Source of the DNA: Mycobacterium gordonae
GTDB taxonomy: Bacteria > Actinomycetota > Actinomycetes > Mycobacteriales > Mycobacteriaceae
Length of the DNA stretch: 64,000 nt
Direction of reading: 5' to 3'
Assembly (NCBI RefSeq): GCF_002101675.1
Contig: NZ_LQOY01000197.1
Coordinates: forward strand, 1 to 64,000
Shown: positions 42,180 through 51,115 of the stretch, piece after piece
How positions within the stretch are numbered: position 1 is the stretch's first letter
How the letters are laid out: each line of letters opens with the position of its first letter
Position numbers and translations under genes: made by a program
The notes under the pieces: model-generated
Told to the model about the DNA's origin: nothing
Seen by the model: the letters and a program-made list of their open reading frames with translations, nothing else
Databases searched by the model: none

Positions 42180-43559
42180 TCACCTCGCCATATTGGCGAA
42201 CCGCGACAAGTGCAACTGATGCGCAACGGTCACGGTCCTGGTCGGACCGTTACGGTGTTTGGCGAGAATGAAATCCGCTTCTCCGCCACGTGGGTCATCG
42301 CGTTCGAATGCGTCCGGGCGGTTCAGCAGGATTACCATGTCGGCATCCTGTTCTAGTGATCCCGATTCGCGAAGGTCCGACAGCATCGGCTTCTTGTCCG
42401 TGCGCTGTTCGGGACCACGGTTCAGCTGGCTGATCGCCACCACCGGAACCTCAAGTTCCTTGGCCAAAAGCTTGAGATGCCTTGAAAACTCGGACACTTC
42501 GATCTGTCTTGACTCGACCTTCTTACCCGATGTCATCAGCTGGAGGTAGTCGACGACGACGAGTTTCAGGTTGGCCTTTTGTCGCAGACGGCGCGCTTTG
42601 GCGCGGATCTCCATCATAGTGAGATTCGGCGAGTCGTCGATATACAGTGGCGCTTCACTTATTTCGCTCATCCGCCGTGCTAGCCGGGTCCAGTCGTCAT
42701 CGTTCATCCGACCCGAACGCATATCGGCCAGTTTGATTTTCGCCTCCGCAGACAGCAGGCGCATCACAATCTCGGACTTGCTCATTTCCAGAGAGAAAAT
42801 GACGCTGGCCATGCGGTGCTTGATCGAGCACGAGCGCATGAAATCCAACCCCAGGGTCGACTTCCCCACCCCCGGCCGCGCCGCCACGATAATCATCTGC
42901 CCGGGATGCAACCCGTTGGTCACCTCGTCGAGTTCGGTGAACCCGGTCGGCACACCGCGCGACATGCCACCGTTGGAGGCGATGGCGTCGATCTCGTCCA
43001 TCGTCGGCTGCAGCAGGTCTTCGAGCGGCACAAAGTCTTCGGAGGTGCGCCGCTCGGCGACCTCGTAGATCTCGGCCTGAGCCCGGTCGACGATCTCGGC
43101 GACATCGGCACCGTCAGCACCCGCATAGCCGTACTGCACCACCCGCGTGCCCGCCTCGACCAGGCGGCGCAGCAGCGCCTTCTCGGCCACGATGCCCGCG
43201 TAGTAGCCCGCGTTGGCGGCCGTAGGGACGGTCGAGATCAGCGTATGAAGGTAGGGCGCCCCGCCGATGCGACGCAGCAATCCACGACGGTCCAGCTCCG
43301 CGGCCACGGTCACCGCGTCCGCCGGCTCACCGCGGCCGTACAGGTCCAGAATCGCGTCGTAGACGTTCTGATGGGCAGGGCGATAGAAGTCGCTGGGCCG
43401 CAGCCGTTCCAGCACGTCGGCGATGGCGTCCTTGCTCAGCAGCATCCCGCCCAGCACCGACTGTTCCGCGGCGAGATCCTGAGGAGGCTGGCGACCGTAG
43501 TCCTCACTGGGTGGCGGGGTATCCATCCCAGGGTGGGGCATGTCATCGACGACCGCCAC
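42180..43559 (-). CDS. dnaB: Replicative DNA helicase DnaB
   Basis: A 459-residue hexameric helicase that unwinds the replication fork. The N-terminal primase-interacting domain begins QDLAAEQSVLGGMLLSKDAI. The RecA-like domain has Walker A ARPGVGKSTLGLDFMR, Walker B KLVVVDYLQLM, and SLEQDADMVILLNRPD. The M. tuberculosis gene is split by an intein; here the coding sequence is continuous. GTG 43559 follows GGGAGG; the longer frame upstream is unsupported. DnaA-box-like sites occupy the region just upstream. The gene is transcribed in the same direction as the ribosomal operon, from which a terminator separates it. Confidence 0.98.
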   Translation of the reverse strand: MAVVDDMPHPGMDTPPPSEDYGRQPPQDLAAEQSVLGGMLLSKDAIADVLERLRPSDFYRPAHQNVYDAILDLYGRGEPADAVTVAAELDRRGLLRRIGGAPYLHTLISTVPTAANAGYYAGIVAEKALLRRLVEAGTRVVQYGYAGADGADVAEIVDRAQAEIYEVAERRTSEDFVPLEDLLQPTMDEIDAIASNGGMSRGVPTGFTELDEVTNGLHPGQMIIVAARPGVGKSTLGLDFMRSCSIKHRMASVIFSLEMSKSEIVMRLLSAEAKIKLADMRSGRMNDDDWTRLARRMSEISEAPLYIDDSPNLTMMEIRAKARRLRQKANLKLVVVDYLQLMTSGKKVESRQIEVSEFSRHLKLLAKELEVPVVAISQLNRGPEQRTDKKPMLSDLRESGSLEQDADMVILLNRPDAFERDDPRGGEADFILAKHRNGPTRTVTVAHQLHLSRFANMAR

Positions 43560-44002
43560 AGACCACCTCCCTTCGACTCGCCCACCGAACATACATTCGA
43601 CTACCGACATTCCGAGAGTAAGTCATGGCACCGACCCCCACCCCCTAGCTTCGCGCCGGATGAAACGTAAACGTTGCTGGACAGGACTCCAACAAGGCCT
43701 GTTCATGAAGCTGTGGATCGAGTGTGCATATCGTTGAACGCCTGTGTTGAACGGGGTGTGGAGAACCTGTGGATCAAAGCGGAGTTTTTGTCTATCAGTG
43801 CTGCTAACCGCCATACAACGCCGCCGAATTTATGTGGACAAGAATCTCTACGGCGTGTCGGCGCAGGTTATCGCGCCGGGCGTGTTGGTTTTCCGCCAGA
43901 TTTTGGCGGAGTTAATGCGGGGTTACGCCCACCCCCGGGTTAGCGCTTCGGAACAGTTCGCCAGAATGCCGCTCCGCGAAGCCGGTTCAAGGCAGCACAA
44001 AA
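43560..44002. other. Intergenic region between rplI and dnaB
   Basis: About 440 bases with no convincing gene. In H37Rv, as I recall, a small hypothetical gene (Rv0057) lies here; I see no counterpart. The notable content is a group of DnaA-box-like sequences at 43712-43841. The dnaB promoter must lie within. Confidence 0.5.
43712..43841. promoter_or_regulatory. Cluster of DnaA-box-like sites upstream of dnaB
   Basis: Read on the minus strand: TTGTCCACA (43841-43833) and TTCTCCACA (43765-43757) both match the mycobacterial DnaA box TT(G/C)TCCACA exactly. TGATCCACA (43776-43768) and CGATCCACA (43720-43712) are near matches. All four are in the same orientation within 130 bases. They could mediate DnaA control of dnaB or bind and titrate DnaA. 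Confidence 0.6.
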
Positions 44003-44038
44003 CCCGGTGCGGCCGCAAGGGCCACACCGGGCAGGCGA
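44003..44038 (-). terminator. Rho-independent terminator of the rpsF-ssb-rpsR-rplI operon
   Basis: CCCGGTG...CACCGGG with an inner GGCC/GGCC pairing (44003-44031) forms a strong hairpin immediately past rplI. On the minus strand it is followed by TTTTGTG (reading below 44003). It separates the ribosomal operon from dnaB. Confidence 0.8.
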
Positions 44039-44044
44039 AGCGAG

Positions 44045-44503
44045 TTAGCTCTGGGCGACGACTTCGAGCGCGACCTCGACGTCGATCTCGGGGTGCAGGT
44101 GCACCACCACCGGGTGCGTACCAACGGCCTTGATGTGGGCCTTGGGCAGCCGGACGATCCGCTTGTCGAGGTTCGGGCCGCCGGCCTTCTTGATGGCGGC
44201 CACCACGTCACCGGCCGTGACCGAGCCGAACAGCTTGCCGCTGTCGGACGCCGTCTTCACCGGCAACGAGACCGATCCGAGCGCCTGGATGGCGGTCTTG
44301 ATCTCGTTTGCGTGTTCGCGGTCACGGACCGTTTTGGTTTCGCGGGCGCGGCGGATGTCGTCGGCCTGCCGCTGCGCACCGCGCGAGGCGACAATCGCCA
44401 GACCACGGGGCAGCAGGAAGTTACGGCCGTACCCGTCCTTGACTTCGACCGTGTCGCCGACGGAACCGAGGTGGTCGACGTCAGCCGTGAGAATCAGCTT
44501 CAT
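44045..44503 (-). CDS. rplI: 50S ribosomal protein bL9
   Basis: A 152-residue bL9. It begins MKLILTADVDHLGSVGDTVE and has the signature GYGRNFLLPRGLA (about residues 24-36), a long connecting helix with REHANEIKTAIQALG, and a C-terminal 23S-binding domain (KLFGSVTAGDVVAAIK, DKRIVRLP, VVVHLHPEIDVEV). It binds 23S rRNA at the base of the L1 stalk. Last gene of the operon; 32 bases after rpsR. Confidence 0.98.
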   Translation of the reverse strand: MKLILTADVDHLGSVGDTVEVKDGYGRNFLLPRGLAIVASRGAQRQADDIRRARETKTVRDREHANEIKTAIQALGSVSLPVKTASDSGKLFGSVTAGDVVAAIKKAGGPNLDKRIVRLPKAHIKAVGTHPVVVHLHPEIDVEVALEVVAQS

Positions 44504-44535
44504 CGTTTACGTACTTTCGTTGGGCCGCGCGGTGA

Positions 44536-44790
44536 TCAGCGCGTCGAGGAGGTGAAGGGCAGCAGCGCGACCTCGCGGGCGTTCTTCACCGCGACGGCGA
44601 TGTCCCGCTGGTGCTGCACGCAGTTGCCGGTGACCCGGCGGGCCCGGATCTTGCCGCGCTCGCTGATGTAGGTCCGCAGCAAATTGGTGTCTTTGTAGTC
44701 GATGTTCTGGCCCTTTTTGGCGCAGAAGACGCATTTGCGCGCCTTGATCGGCTTCTCCGGAGCCGGGCGCCGCTTGGTGGACTTGGCCAT
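44536..44790 (-). CDS. rpsR: 30S ribosomal protein bS18 (zinc-binding form)
   Basis: An 84-residue bS18: ARKCVFCAKKGQNIDYKDT, then LLRTYISERGKIRARRVTGN and CVQHQRDIAVAVKNAREVAL. The CxxC pair and later Cys mark the zinc-containing form, which many mycobacteria replace by a zinc-free paralog under Zur control. It pairs with bS6 on the 30S platform. Located between ssb and rplI as in other mycobacteria. Confidence 0.98.
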   Translation of the reverse strand: MAKSTKRRPAPEKPIKARKCVFCAKKGQNIDYKDTNLLRTYISERGKIRARRVTGNCVQHQRDIAVAVKNAREVALLPFTSSTR

Positions 44791-44831
44791 GGTGTCAATC
44801 TTTCCGTTCTTGTGCTGTGGAAGTTAGGGAG

Positions 44832-45341
44832 TCAGAAGGGCGGTTCGTCGTCGCCGCCGCCGAACGAACCCGAAGCGGGGGCACTGCCCCACGGGTCCTC
44901 GCCGGATCCGCCGGACTGCGCCGGCGCCGCCTGCCGTGATCCGCCGCCGCCGCCGCTGAAGCCGCCGCCGCCGCTGCGGCTGGCCTTGTTGACCTTGGCG
45001 GTCGCATACCGAAGCGAGGGCCCGATCTCGTCGACCTCAACCTCGACCACGGTGCGCTTCTCGCCCTCACGGGTTTCGAAGGAACGCTGCTTGAGCCGCC
45101 CGGTAACGATCACCCGCGCGCCCCGGGTCAGGCTTTCGGCCACGTTCTCGGCCGCCTCACGCCAGATGTTGCAGCGCAGGAACAGCGCCTCGCCGTCCTT
45201 CCACTCCCCACTCTGACGGTCGTAGATCCGCGGGGTGGATGCCACCGTGAAGTTCGCTACGGCCGCACCCGAGGGCGTGAACCGCAGTTCGGGGTCAGCG
45301 GTGAGGTTTCCCACGACAGTGATAGTCGTGTCACCAGCCAT
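44832..45341 (-). CDS. ssb: Single-stranded DNA-binding protein
   Basis: A 169-residue SSB. The OB fold (about 1-110) begins MAGDTTITVVGNLTADPELR and includes GAAVANFTVAS and RGARVIVTGRLKQRSF. A Gly-rich linker follows and the tail ends DDEPPF, the acidic tip that recruits partner proteins. ATG 45341 follows GGAGG. Encoded between rpsF and rpsR, so synthesis is tied to the ribosomal operon. Confidence 0.98.
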   Translation of the reverse strand: MAGDTTITVVGNLTADPELRFTPSGAAVANFTVASTPRIYDRQSGEWKDGEALFLRCNIWREAAENVAESLTRGARVIVTGRLKQRSFETREGEKRTVVEVEVDEIGPSLRYATAKVNKASRSGGGGFSGGGGGSRQAAPAQSGGSGEDPWGSAPASGSFGGGDDEPPF

Positions 45342-45418
45342 AATTGCCTCCTGGGTCCGCCTGATGGGTGGGTGTACGAGCCTTGGATCAGCCTAGGCGC
45401 CTGCTCCGACAGAGGCGG

Positions 45419-45709
45419 TCAGTGCTTGTCGGTGCGCATCACCTTGGTGCGCAACACCGACTCGTTCAGGCTCAGCTGGCGGTCGAGCTCGGAGACCGTC
45501 GCGGGGGCGGCCTTCAGGTCGATGACAACGTAGATGCCTTCGGCGTGCTTGGCGATCTCGTACGCCAGCCGTCGCCGGCCCCAGATGTCGACCTTTTCGA
45601 CCGATCCACCGTCTTTGCGGACAACGTTCAGGAACGTCTCCAGCGACGGGGCTACGGTGCGTTCGTCGAGCGTGGGGTCAAGGATGACCATGATTTCGTA
45701 TGGACGCAT
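45419..45709 (-). CDS. rpsF: 30S ribosomal protein bS6
   Basis: A 96-residue bS6: MRPYEIMVILDPTLDERTV, KVDIWGRRRLAYEIAKHAEG and YVVIDLKAAPATVSELDRQL. It binds 16S rRNA together with bS18. ATG 45709 is preceded by GAGGTCCCT; the longer open frame to 45745 is excluded. First gene of the four-gene operon. Confidence 0.98.
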   Translation of the reverse strand: MRPYEIMVILDPTLDERTVAPSLETFLNVVRKDGGSVEKVDIWGRRRLAYEIAKHAEGIYVVIDLKAAPATVSELDRQLSLNESVLRTKVMRTDKH

Positions 45710-45820
45710 AGGGACCTCATCACCTCCTCTGGTCTGGGCGGCCACGGAACCTCCGTGGCAGGAGGGTCGCCTGCGTCGGCAACCGCCCCAGGCTACCGGA
45801 TGGCCGGGCTGACCCGAAAT

Positions 45821-46459
45821 TCACTTCCGCGACTGGATGAATTCGAGCGCCCTGGCCTGTGTCGCCTCGTCGGCCTTGGCCAGCGCGCCGGAGTCAAACG
45901 GCGGCTGCGGGTCGTACTCGATGAGCAGTTGAGCGGCCTGGGCGGCCACCCGGTCGACGAGCAACTCGACCAGCCGTAGGGCCATGTCCACGCCGCTGGA
46001 CACTCCCGCGGCGGTGATGATCCGCTGCGGCAGGTGTTCGACGACCCGCTCGGGCACATACCGCGCACCCAATCGGTTCAGCTCGTCGGCCGCGCGCCAA
46101 TGCGTGGTCGCAGTCAAGCCGTCGAGCAATCCGGCACCGGCCAACAACAGTGCTCCGGTGCACACCGATGTGGTGAAGCTGGTACCCGGGTGCACCGATT
46201 GCAGCCAGCCGCGGATGGTTTCGTCATCGACCAGCACCCGGGTTCCGATCCCGCCGGGGACCACCACCACGTCGGGGGCGGCGACCTCGTCGAAGGTGGC
46301 GTCGCAGGTGACGCCGAGCATGCCGTTCTCGGTGCGCACCTCACCGCGTTGATGACCGACGAAGACCACGTCGATCGACGGAATGCGTTGCAGCACCTCA
46401 TAAGGCCCGACGGCATCGAGTGCCGTGAACCGCGGGAACACCGGAATGGCGACCTGCAT
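45821..46459 (-). CDS. DJ-1/PfpI family protein (Rv0052-like)
   Basis: A 212-residue class I glutamine-amidotransferase-like protein. The nucleophile elbow is SVCTGALLLAGAGLLDG (Cys near residue 107), preceded by DVVVVPGGIGTR, and followed by THWRAADELNRLGARYV, all typical of the DJ-1/PfpI/isonitrile-hydratase group. The position between a GT87 gene and rpsF is that of Rv0052 as I recall it. ATG 46459 overlaps the stop of the upstream gene by one base (TGATG), so translation is likely coupled. Function in mycobacteria is not established; protease, deglycase and isonitrile hydratase activities are known in relatives. Confidence 0.9.
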   Translation of the reverse strand: MQVAIPVFPRFTALDAVGPYEVLQRIPSIDVVFVGHQRGEVRTENGMLGVTCDATFDEVAAPDVVVVPGGIGTRVLVDDETIRGWLQSVHPGTSFTTSVCTGALLLAGAGLLDGLTATTHWRAADELNRLGARYVPERVVEHLPQRIITAAGVSSGVDMALRLVELLVDRVAAQAAQLLIEYDPQPPFDSGALAKADEATQARALEFIQSRK

Positions 46460-48072
46460 CAGCTCTGCCCGACCACTTCGGGTTCCGGGACCCGCGGCCG
46501 GCGGGCCGGACGTAACCAGGATGGCAGCCACGCGGGCGGATTGTCCGGTGCCAGGTCGAAGTCACCGCCGGCCGGATCGTCGACACGACCCTCCCAGCGC
46601 ACCAGATCCTCCTCCGGCCGATAGATCTGGCGAATGACCAACAAGCACAACGCCGTCACCGCAATATCGCGGAGCAGCACCGTGGTCGTGAACCACTGCA
46701 GGGGCAGCGAACGGTTCGGATTGCCGTACAGGTAATACATCCTGGGCACCCATACCAGCGCGTCAATTGTCATCCACGCCAACAGAACCCGGCGGTGCGG
46801 AACGGCCAGCACCGCCAACGGGACCAGCCACAGGGAGAACTGTGGACTCCACACCTTGTTCGTCAACAGGAAGGCCGCGACCACCAGGAACGCCAGCTGC
46901 GCCAGGCGAGGCCGTTGCGGGGCGGTCAAGGCGATGTAAGCGATTGCGGCGCAGGACAACACGAACAGCACGGTCACGACGCTGTTCAAGATGGTCGGTG
47001 GTTCCCAGAACCCCAGTGCGGGATCGAAGCCGCGCCAGCCGGTAAACGACTTCACCACGTTGAACAGCGAGTCCATGTCGTCGCCGCGACGGGTGTTGAG
47101 CCGGAAGAACTCCGACCACCCCCGTGGGAAGAGCACCATTATCGGCAGATTGACGGCCAGCCAGGTCGCCGCCGTGATCAGCGTGGTCCGGTAGACATCG
47201 CGAAGTCGTCCCGACCGTATTCCCAGCACCAACAGCGGGCCCAGGAACAGCAGCGGATACAACTTGGCCGCGGCGCCCAAGCCAATCAGCACGCCTGCCA
47301 GCGCCGGTTTGCGCCGCGCCCAGGCCAGCAGGCCGCCCATCGCGAAAGCCGTTGCCAGGGCATCGAAATTGGTGAAGATCTGAAAGATGAGCAGCGGTGA
47401 GGCGGCCACCAGCGCGGCATCCCAAATGCGGCGACCGGCCAGGCCCGCCGTGGCCCACACGGTCAACAGCCAGGCCAGCGCCAATCCGAAGGCGGCGAAA
47501 TCGAAGAACATGACCACTTCGGCGATCACCGGGACGGGCAGTACCTTGCTCACCGCGGTGTAGGCCTTGGCCAAACGCATTGAGACGTACTGGTACACCC
47601 CGGTCAGCACCGGGTATTCCATGTAGCGCACTGCGATCTGACCGTCGTAGCGGACTTGGGGGGTGCCGCTGCCGTCCGTCTCGATCCAGCTGGACTTGTA
47701 GGGAAACTTCCCCTGATTTAACAACTCTGCCCCATAGAGGGGAACTGTGTCGGAGTAGCACAACTCGTAATAGGCCCGTTGGTTGTCCCAATTAGCTACC
47801 CGCTGATCGCCTGTTCCGGTGCCGGTGCTCTGCAGGCAGGCGGCTTTCGTGGACCACCCCAGCGCCAGAAAGACCAGCGCGATGATGAACATCACCCGCA
47901 CCGGCGTCATGAACCGGGTTCGGCCGATCAGCGCGTGCCGGCCCACCGGTCCGCCGACCGCGTTGGCCAGCGCGGCACCCAGAACGTCGGTGCGGCTGGG
48001 GCAGTCGCGATTGTCGGCGCTACGGCGGTCGTCGGCCAGCGGCCGCGGAGATATGGTGGCGCGCTCGCTCAC
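46459..48072 (-). CDS. GT87-family polyprenyl-phosphate mannosyltransferase-like membrane protein (Rv0051-like)
   Basis: A 537-residue polytopic membrane protein with about ten hydrophobic segments and an N-terminal polar region. The first extracytoplasmic loop has CYSDTVPLYGAELL and YMEYPVLTGVYQYVS; later YPLLFLGPLLVLG and PRGWSEFFRLNTRRGDD. These are features of the GT-C glycosyltransferase family 87, several of which elongate lipoarabinomannan precursors. It corresponds to Rv0051, located downstream of ponA1 in H37Rv. The GTG start overlaps the ponA1 stop as GTGA. Its exact sugar acceptor is unknown. Confidence 0.9.
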   Translation of the reverse strand: MSERATISPRPLADDRRSADNRDCPSRTDVLGAALANAVGGPVGRHALIGRTRFMTPVRVMFIIALVFLALGWSTKAACLQSTGTGTGDQRVANWDNQRAYYELCYSDTVPLYGAELLNQGKFPYKSSWIETDGSGTPQVRYDGQIAVRYMEYPVLTGVYQYVSMRLAKAYTAVSKVLPVPVIAEVVMFFDFAAFGLALAWLLTVWATAGLAGRRIWDAALVAASPLLIFQIFTNFDALATAFAMGGLLAWARRKPALAGVLIGLGAAAKLYPLLFLGPLLVLGIRSGRLRDVYRTTLITAATWLAVNLPIMVLFPRGWSEFFRLNTRRGDDMDSLFNVVKSFTGWRGFDPALGFWEPPTILNSVVTVLFVLSCAAIAYIALTAPQRPRLAQLAFLVVAAFLLTNKVWSPQFSLWLVPLAVLAVPHRRVLLAWMTIDALVWVPRMYYLYGNPNRSLPLQWFTTTVLLRDIAVTALCLLVIRQIYRPEEDLVRWEGRVDDPAGGDFDLAPDNPPAWLPSWLRPARRPRVPEPEVVGQS

Positions 48073-50564
48073 GGGGGTGGTTGCGGGACGTCAGACGGCG
48101 GTGGCACCGACGGCGGCGGGCCGGCCGGCGGGACGGTGATGGTGGTGGGCGGGCCCACCGGCACGGTGATTCCCGGTGCTATCTCGACCGTCGGCTGGAT
48201 CACCGTCTCCGACGGTGGCGGCGGCGGTGGCGGAGGCGCCGCGGGCACACCCGCGTAACCGCCGATCTCCGTTGGTTTGGGGAAGGTCTCGTTCGGCTGT
48301 CCCTTCAGGGCGCCGTCCATCGTCGCCTTCCACATGTCCGAGGGCAGGCCGGAGCCGTAAACCGCGCCGCCGGAGGCATTCACCAAAGGTTCGTCGCCCT
48401 TGACCGTGCCGACCCAGACGGCGGTGGACAGCTGTGGGGTGTACCCGACCATCCAGGCGTCCTTATTGGCCGTGGTATCACCGAACTGCGTGGTGCCGGT
48501 CTTGGCCGCGGACTGCCGGCCGCCCGCCAGGTTGTGGCCCCGCGAATATCCGGCGATCGGTTGCATCGCGGCGGTGACGTTGTCGGCCACGGCCTTTGGA
48601 ATGCGCTGATCGCCACTGTTGTCGGCGGTGCTGGCGTCGAACAGGACCTGGCCTTCGGCGTTGACCACCTTCTGCACGAAGTGCGGGCGGTGGTACAGGC
48701 CGGACGCGGCCAGCGTCGCGTAGGCCGTGGCCATGTCGATCACGCGAGTCTGATACTGCCCCAATACGATTCCATTGTTGGGCGGGCCGCCCTTGCCGTC
48801 TTCGGACAGCGTGTGCGCGACACCCGGAAAGCTCTCGGCGACCCCGGCTTGGTGCGCCGCGTCGGCGACGGCCTGGGGTCCGCCCTTGAGCTTGAGCATC
48901 AGCCGGTAGTAGGAGGTGTTCAGCGACATCTTCAGCGCTTCGGCCAGGTTGCAGGTCCCGCAACTCTCGCCCTCGACGTTGGTGATCTTGATGCCGTCAA
49001 CGGTCAGCGGTGAACTGTCGATCTGATAGCCCAGACCGATGCCCTGCTCGAGCGCGGCAACGAGGGCGAACACCTTGAACGACGACCCGGTCTGCAGCCC
49101 GGCCTGCGCGAAATCGAATCCCAGCGCGTTATTTCCGCCGTAGTACGCCTTCACCGCTCCGGTGCGGGGGTCGATGGAGACCGCCGCGGCGCGCATGTCG
49201 GGGTCCTGGCCGTCGAGGTACTTCGACACCGCTTTCTCCGCCGCCTGCTGTGCCTGCGGATCGATCGTCGTGGTGACCTGCAACCCCTGGGTGTTCAGCG
49301 TCTGCTCGTCAATGTTGAACAGCTCGAGCAGTTCCTTGGTGACCTGCCGTTCGATCAGCCCGTTGGGCCCGGTGGTCTGGTTCTCGGCACGGGCCTGATC
49401 GGGCGAGACCGTCTTGGGGAACACCTGCGCCGCACGGTCATTGGACGACAGCGCCTTGGTTTCCACCATGCCGTCCAGGACCCAGTTCCACCGCGCGAGC
49501 GCGCCTTCGGGGTCGACGGCGGGGTCCAGGGTGGACGGCCGCCGAATCAGCGCCGCCAGCAGTGCGCCCTCGGACACGGTGAGCTGCTCGACGGGTTTGT
49601 CGAAGTAGGCCTTGGAGGCCGCCGAGATTCCGTAAGCGCCGCGGCCGAAGTAGATGATATTCAGATACGCCTGCAGCACATCATCTTTGGACCACTCCCC
49701 CGACATCTTGGTGGCGATGACGAGTTCCTTGGCCTTGCGCATCACGCCGCTCCACCCGTGCTGCGCGGAGCCGACCAACGCGTTCTTAACGTATTGCTGG
49801 GTGATTGTGGAGCCGCCCTGCAGGTCGCCACCGAACAGATTGTTGCCGACCGCCCGGGCGAACCCGGTGAACGAGAAGCCCGGATTGGAGTAGAAGCCGC
49901 GGTCTTCGGCGGCAATCACCGCCTGACGTACGTGGACCGGGACCTGGCTGAGGTTGACGTCGACCCGGTTACCTTCCGGCGGCACAATTTTGGCGATCTC
50001 GGAGCCGTCGCTGGCCAGGATCGTCGACACCTGGTTGGTGCGGATGTCCCCGGGCCGCGGCACGTCGACGATGAAGTACGCCATGGTGAAGGTGACGATC
50101 GGCAGCAGGATCAGAACGGCCAGGCTCAGATACAGCGAGCGCCGGACCCATCTCCAGTTGATCTGCTGCGACCAGGTCGGCTTCGGTCGGGGACCCCGGG
50201 CGCCGGCCGATCCGGCCGGGCCCGACGGCGGCGGTCCGGCAGGCGGACGTCGCTGTCCGCTGAGCCGTTCGCGCCCGGCCCGCCGTGACGGGGCGTCCAG
50301 CGCGGCCTTGACCTGCCCGAGCGGGTCAGCGGGCGCGGGAGAATCGAGCGCCGCCTTGACTTGGTCGATCGGGTCGGCGTGCCGGCCGGGGTGATTGTCG
50401 GAGACCGTCGGGATGACCGTCGTCAGCCGGTCATCGGGAGGCACCGGACGCCGGGGCGGCGGCGCGGCCTGCTGCTCACCGCCGGAGTGTTTGCCGCCAT
50501 CCGATGTCGTCGACTCATCCGGTTTGTCGCTGGACGACTGGTGGTGGCGCCCTCCGCTATTCAC
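48069..50564 (-). CDS. ponA1: Bifunctional penicillin-binding protein PonA1
   Basis: An 831-residue class A PBP for peptidoglycan polymerisation and cross-linking. A long Pro/Ser-rich cytoplasmic N-terminus (about 1-150) precedes one membrane helix (LSLAVLILLPIVTFTMAYFI). The GT51 domain has AAEDRGFYSNPGF and GGSTITQQYVKNALVG. The transpeptidase has the SxxK serine in TGSSFKVFALV, SLNTSYY and KTGTTQFGDT. The Pro-rich C-terminus resembles that of the M. tuberculosis protein. Most of the catalytic sequence matches PonA1 as I recall it. GTG 50564 gives VNSGGRHHQ, but an ATG at 50582 is possible. It overlaps the Rv0049-like gene by eight bases. Confidence 0.97.
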   Translation of the reverse strand: MNSGGRHHQSSSDKPDESTTSDGGKHSGGEQQAAPPPRRPVPPDDRLTTVIPTVSDNHPGRHADPIDQVKAALDSPAPADPLGQVKAALDAPSRRAGRERLSGQRRPPAGPPPSGPAGSAGARGPRPKPTWSQQINWRWVRRSLYLSLAVLILLPIVTFTMAYFIVDVPRPGDIRTNQVSTILASDGSEIAKIVPPEGNRVDVNLSQVPVHVRQAVIAAEDRGFYSNPGFSFTGFARAVGNNLFGGDLQGGSTITQQYVKNALVGSAQHGWSGVMRKAKELVIATKMSGEWSKDDVLQAYLNIIYFGRGAYGISAASKAYFDKPVEQLTVSEGALLAALIRRPSTLDPAVDPEGALARWNWVLDGMVETKALSSNDRAAQVFPKTVSPDQARAENQTTGPNGLIERQVTKELLELFNIDEQTLNTQGLQVTTTIDPQAQQAAEKAVSKYLDGQDPDMRAAAVSIDPRTGAVKAYYGGNNALGFDFAQAGLQTGSSFKVFALVAALEQGIGLGYQIDSSPLTVDGIKITNVEGESCGTCNLAEALKMSLNTSYYRLMLKLKGGPQAVADAAHQAGVAESFPGVAHTLSEDGKGGPPNNGIVLGQYQTRVIDMATAYATLAASGLYHRPHFVQKVVNAEGQVLFDASTADNSGDQRIPKAVADNVTAAMQPIAGYSRGHNLAGGRQSAAKTGTTQFGDTTANKDAWMVGYTPQLSTAVWVGTVKGDEPLVNASGGAVYGSGLPSDMWKATMDGALKGQPNETFPKPTEIGGYAGVPAAPPPPPPPPSETVIQPTVEIAPGITVPVGPPTTITVPPAGPPPSVPPPSDVPQPPP

Positions 50565-50991
50565 TGGCCGTGCGGGCGCCATTGCGCGCCGTCCGCTTGC
50601 CGCCCGACCCCCGCGGCGGGTGGGCGGGCACTGCCGCGCCCAGGACGTAGGACTTCACCAGATGATTCCAGCTACAGGTCCGGCACACTTCCACCACGTG
50701 GACAGCAAACTCCGAAAACCGCGTCGCCAGCAGCACCAGCTCTTCCGCGGTCCGCGCCGAGCCCGAAACGGCACCCAGATGTTCGCCAAAAACCCAGGAC
50801 ACCAGCGTGAGCTGTTCCTTGCGGCAGATCGGACACATCACCTGGCTTTGTTTCCCGTGAAACTTCGCCGCGCGCAGCAAATACGGATTGGCGTCACAAA
50901 CCTCGGAGACACCGGTGCGCCCCGAGTACACCTCGGCCAGCAGTGAGCGCCGCCGAAGCGCGTAGTCCACTACCTGTCGCTGCAGTCGCAC
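50557..50991 (-). CDS. DUF5318 zinc-ribbon-like protein (Rv0049-like)
   Basis: A 144-residue protein conserved upstream of ponA1 in mycobacteria. Two cysteine pairs, CPIC (about residue 53) and CRTC (about 103), probably bind one zinc. GTG 50991 start. The C-terminus is basic (RGSGGKRTARNGARTASE). The fixed place next to ponA1 suggests a role linked to cell-wall synthesis, but no activity is known. Confidence 0.88.
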   Translation of the reverse strand: MRLQRQVVDYALRRRSLLAEVYSGRTGVSEVCDANPYLLRAAKFHGKQSQVMCPICRKEQLTLVSWVFGEHLGAVSGSARTAEELVLLATRFSEFAVHVVEVCRTCSWNHLVKSYVLGAAVPAHPPRGSGGKRTARNGARTASE

Positions 50992-51115
50992 GCTGACCAG
51001 AGTACGTCGCCGCCGCTGACACCGGCAGGCAACTCAGCCTGTTGTCGCGCAGGTGTGTAGGTATCCGGTGATCACAGGCTGTGCCGGTCGCAGGCGCGAC
51101 TTCTACGATCATCCC

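Noticed and set aside
42180..43559. Search for an intein in dnaB
   Set aside because: The helicase motifs are contiguous and the length is that of an uninterrupted DnaB.
43744..44133. 129-codon plus-strand frame between dnaB and rplI
   Set aside because: It runs through the terminator hairpin and into antisense of rplI, and its sequence is Arg-rich and without a domain.
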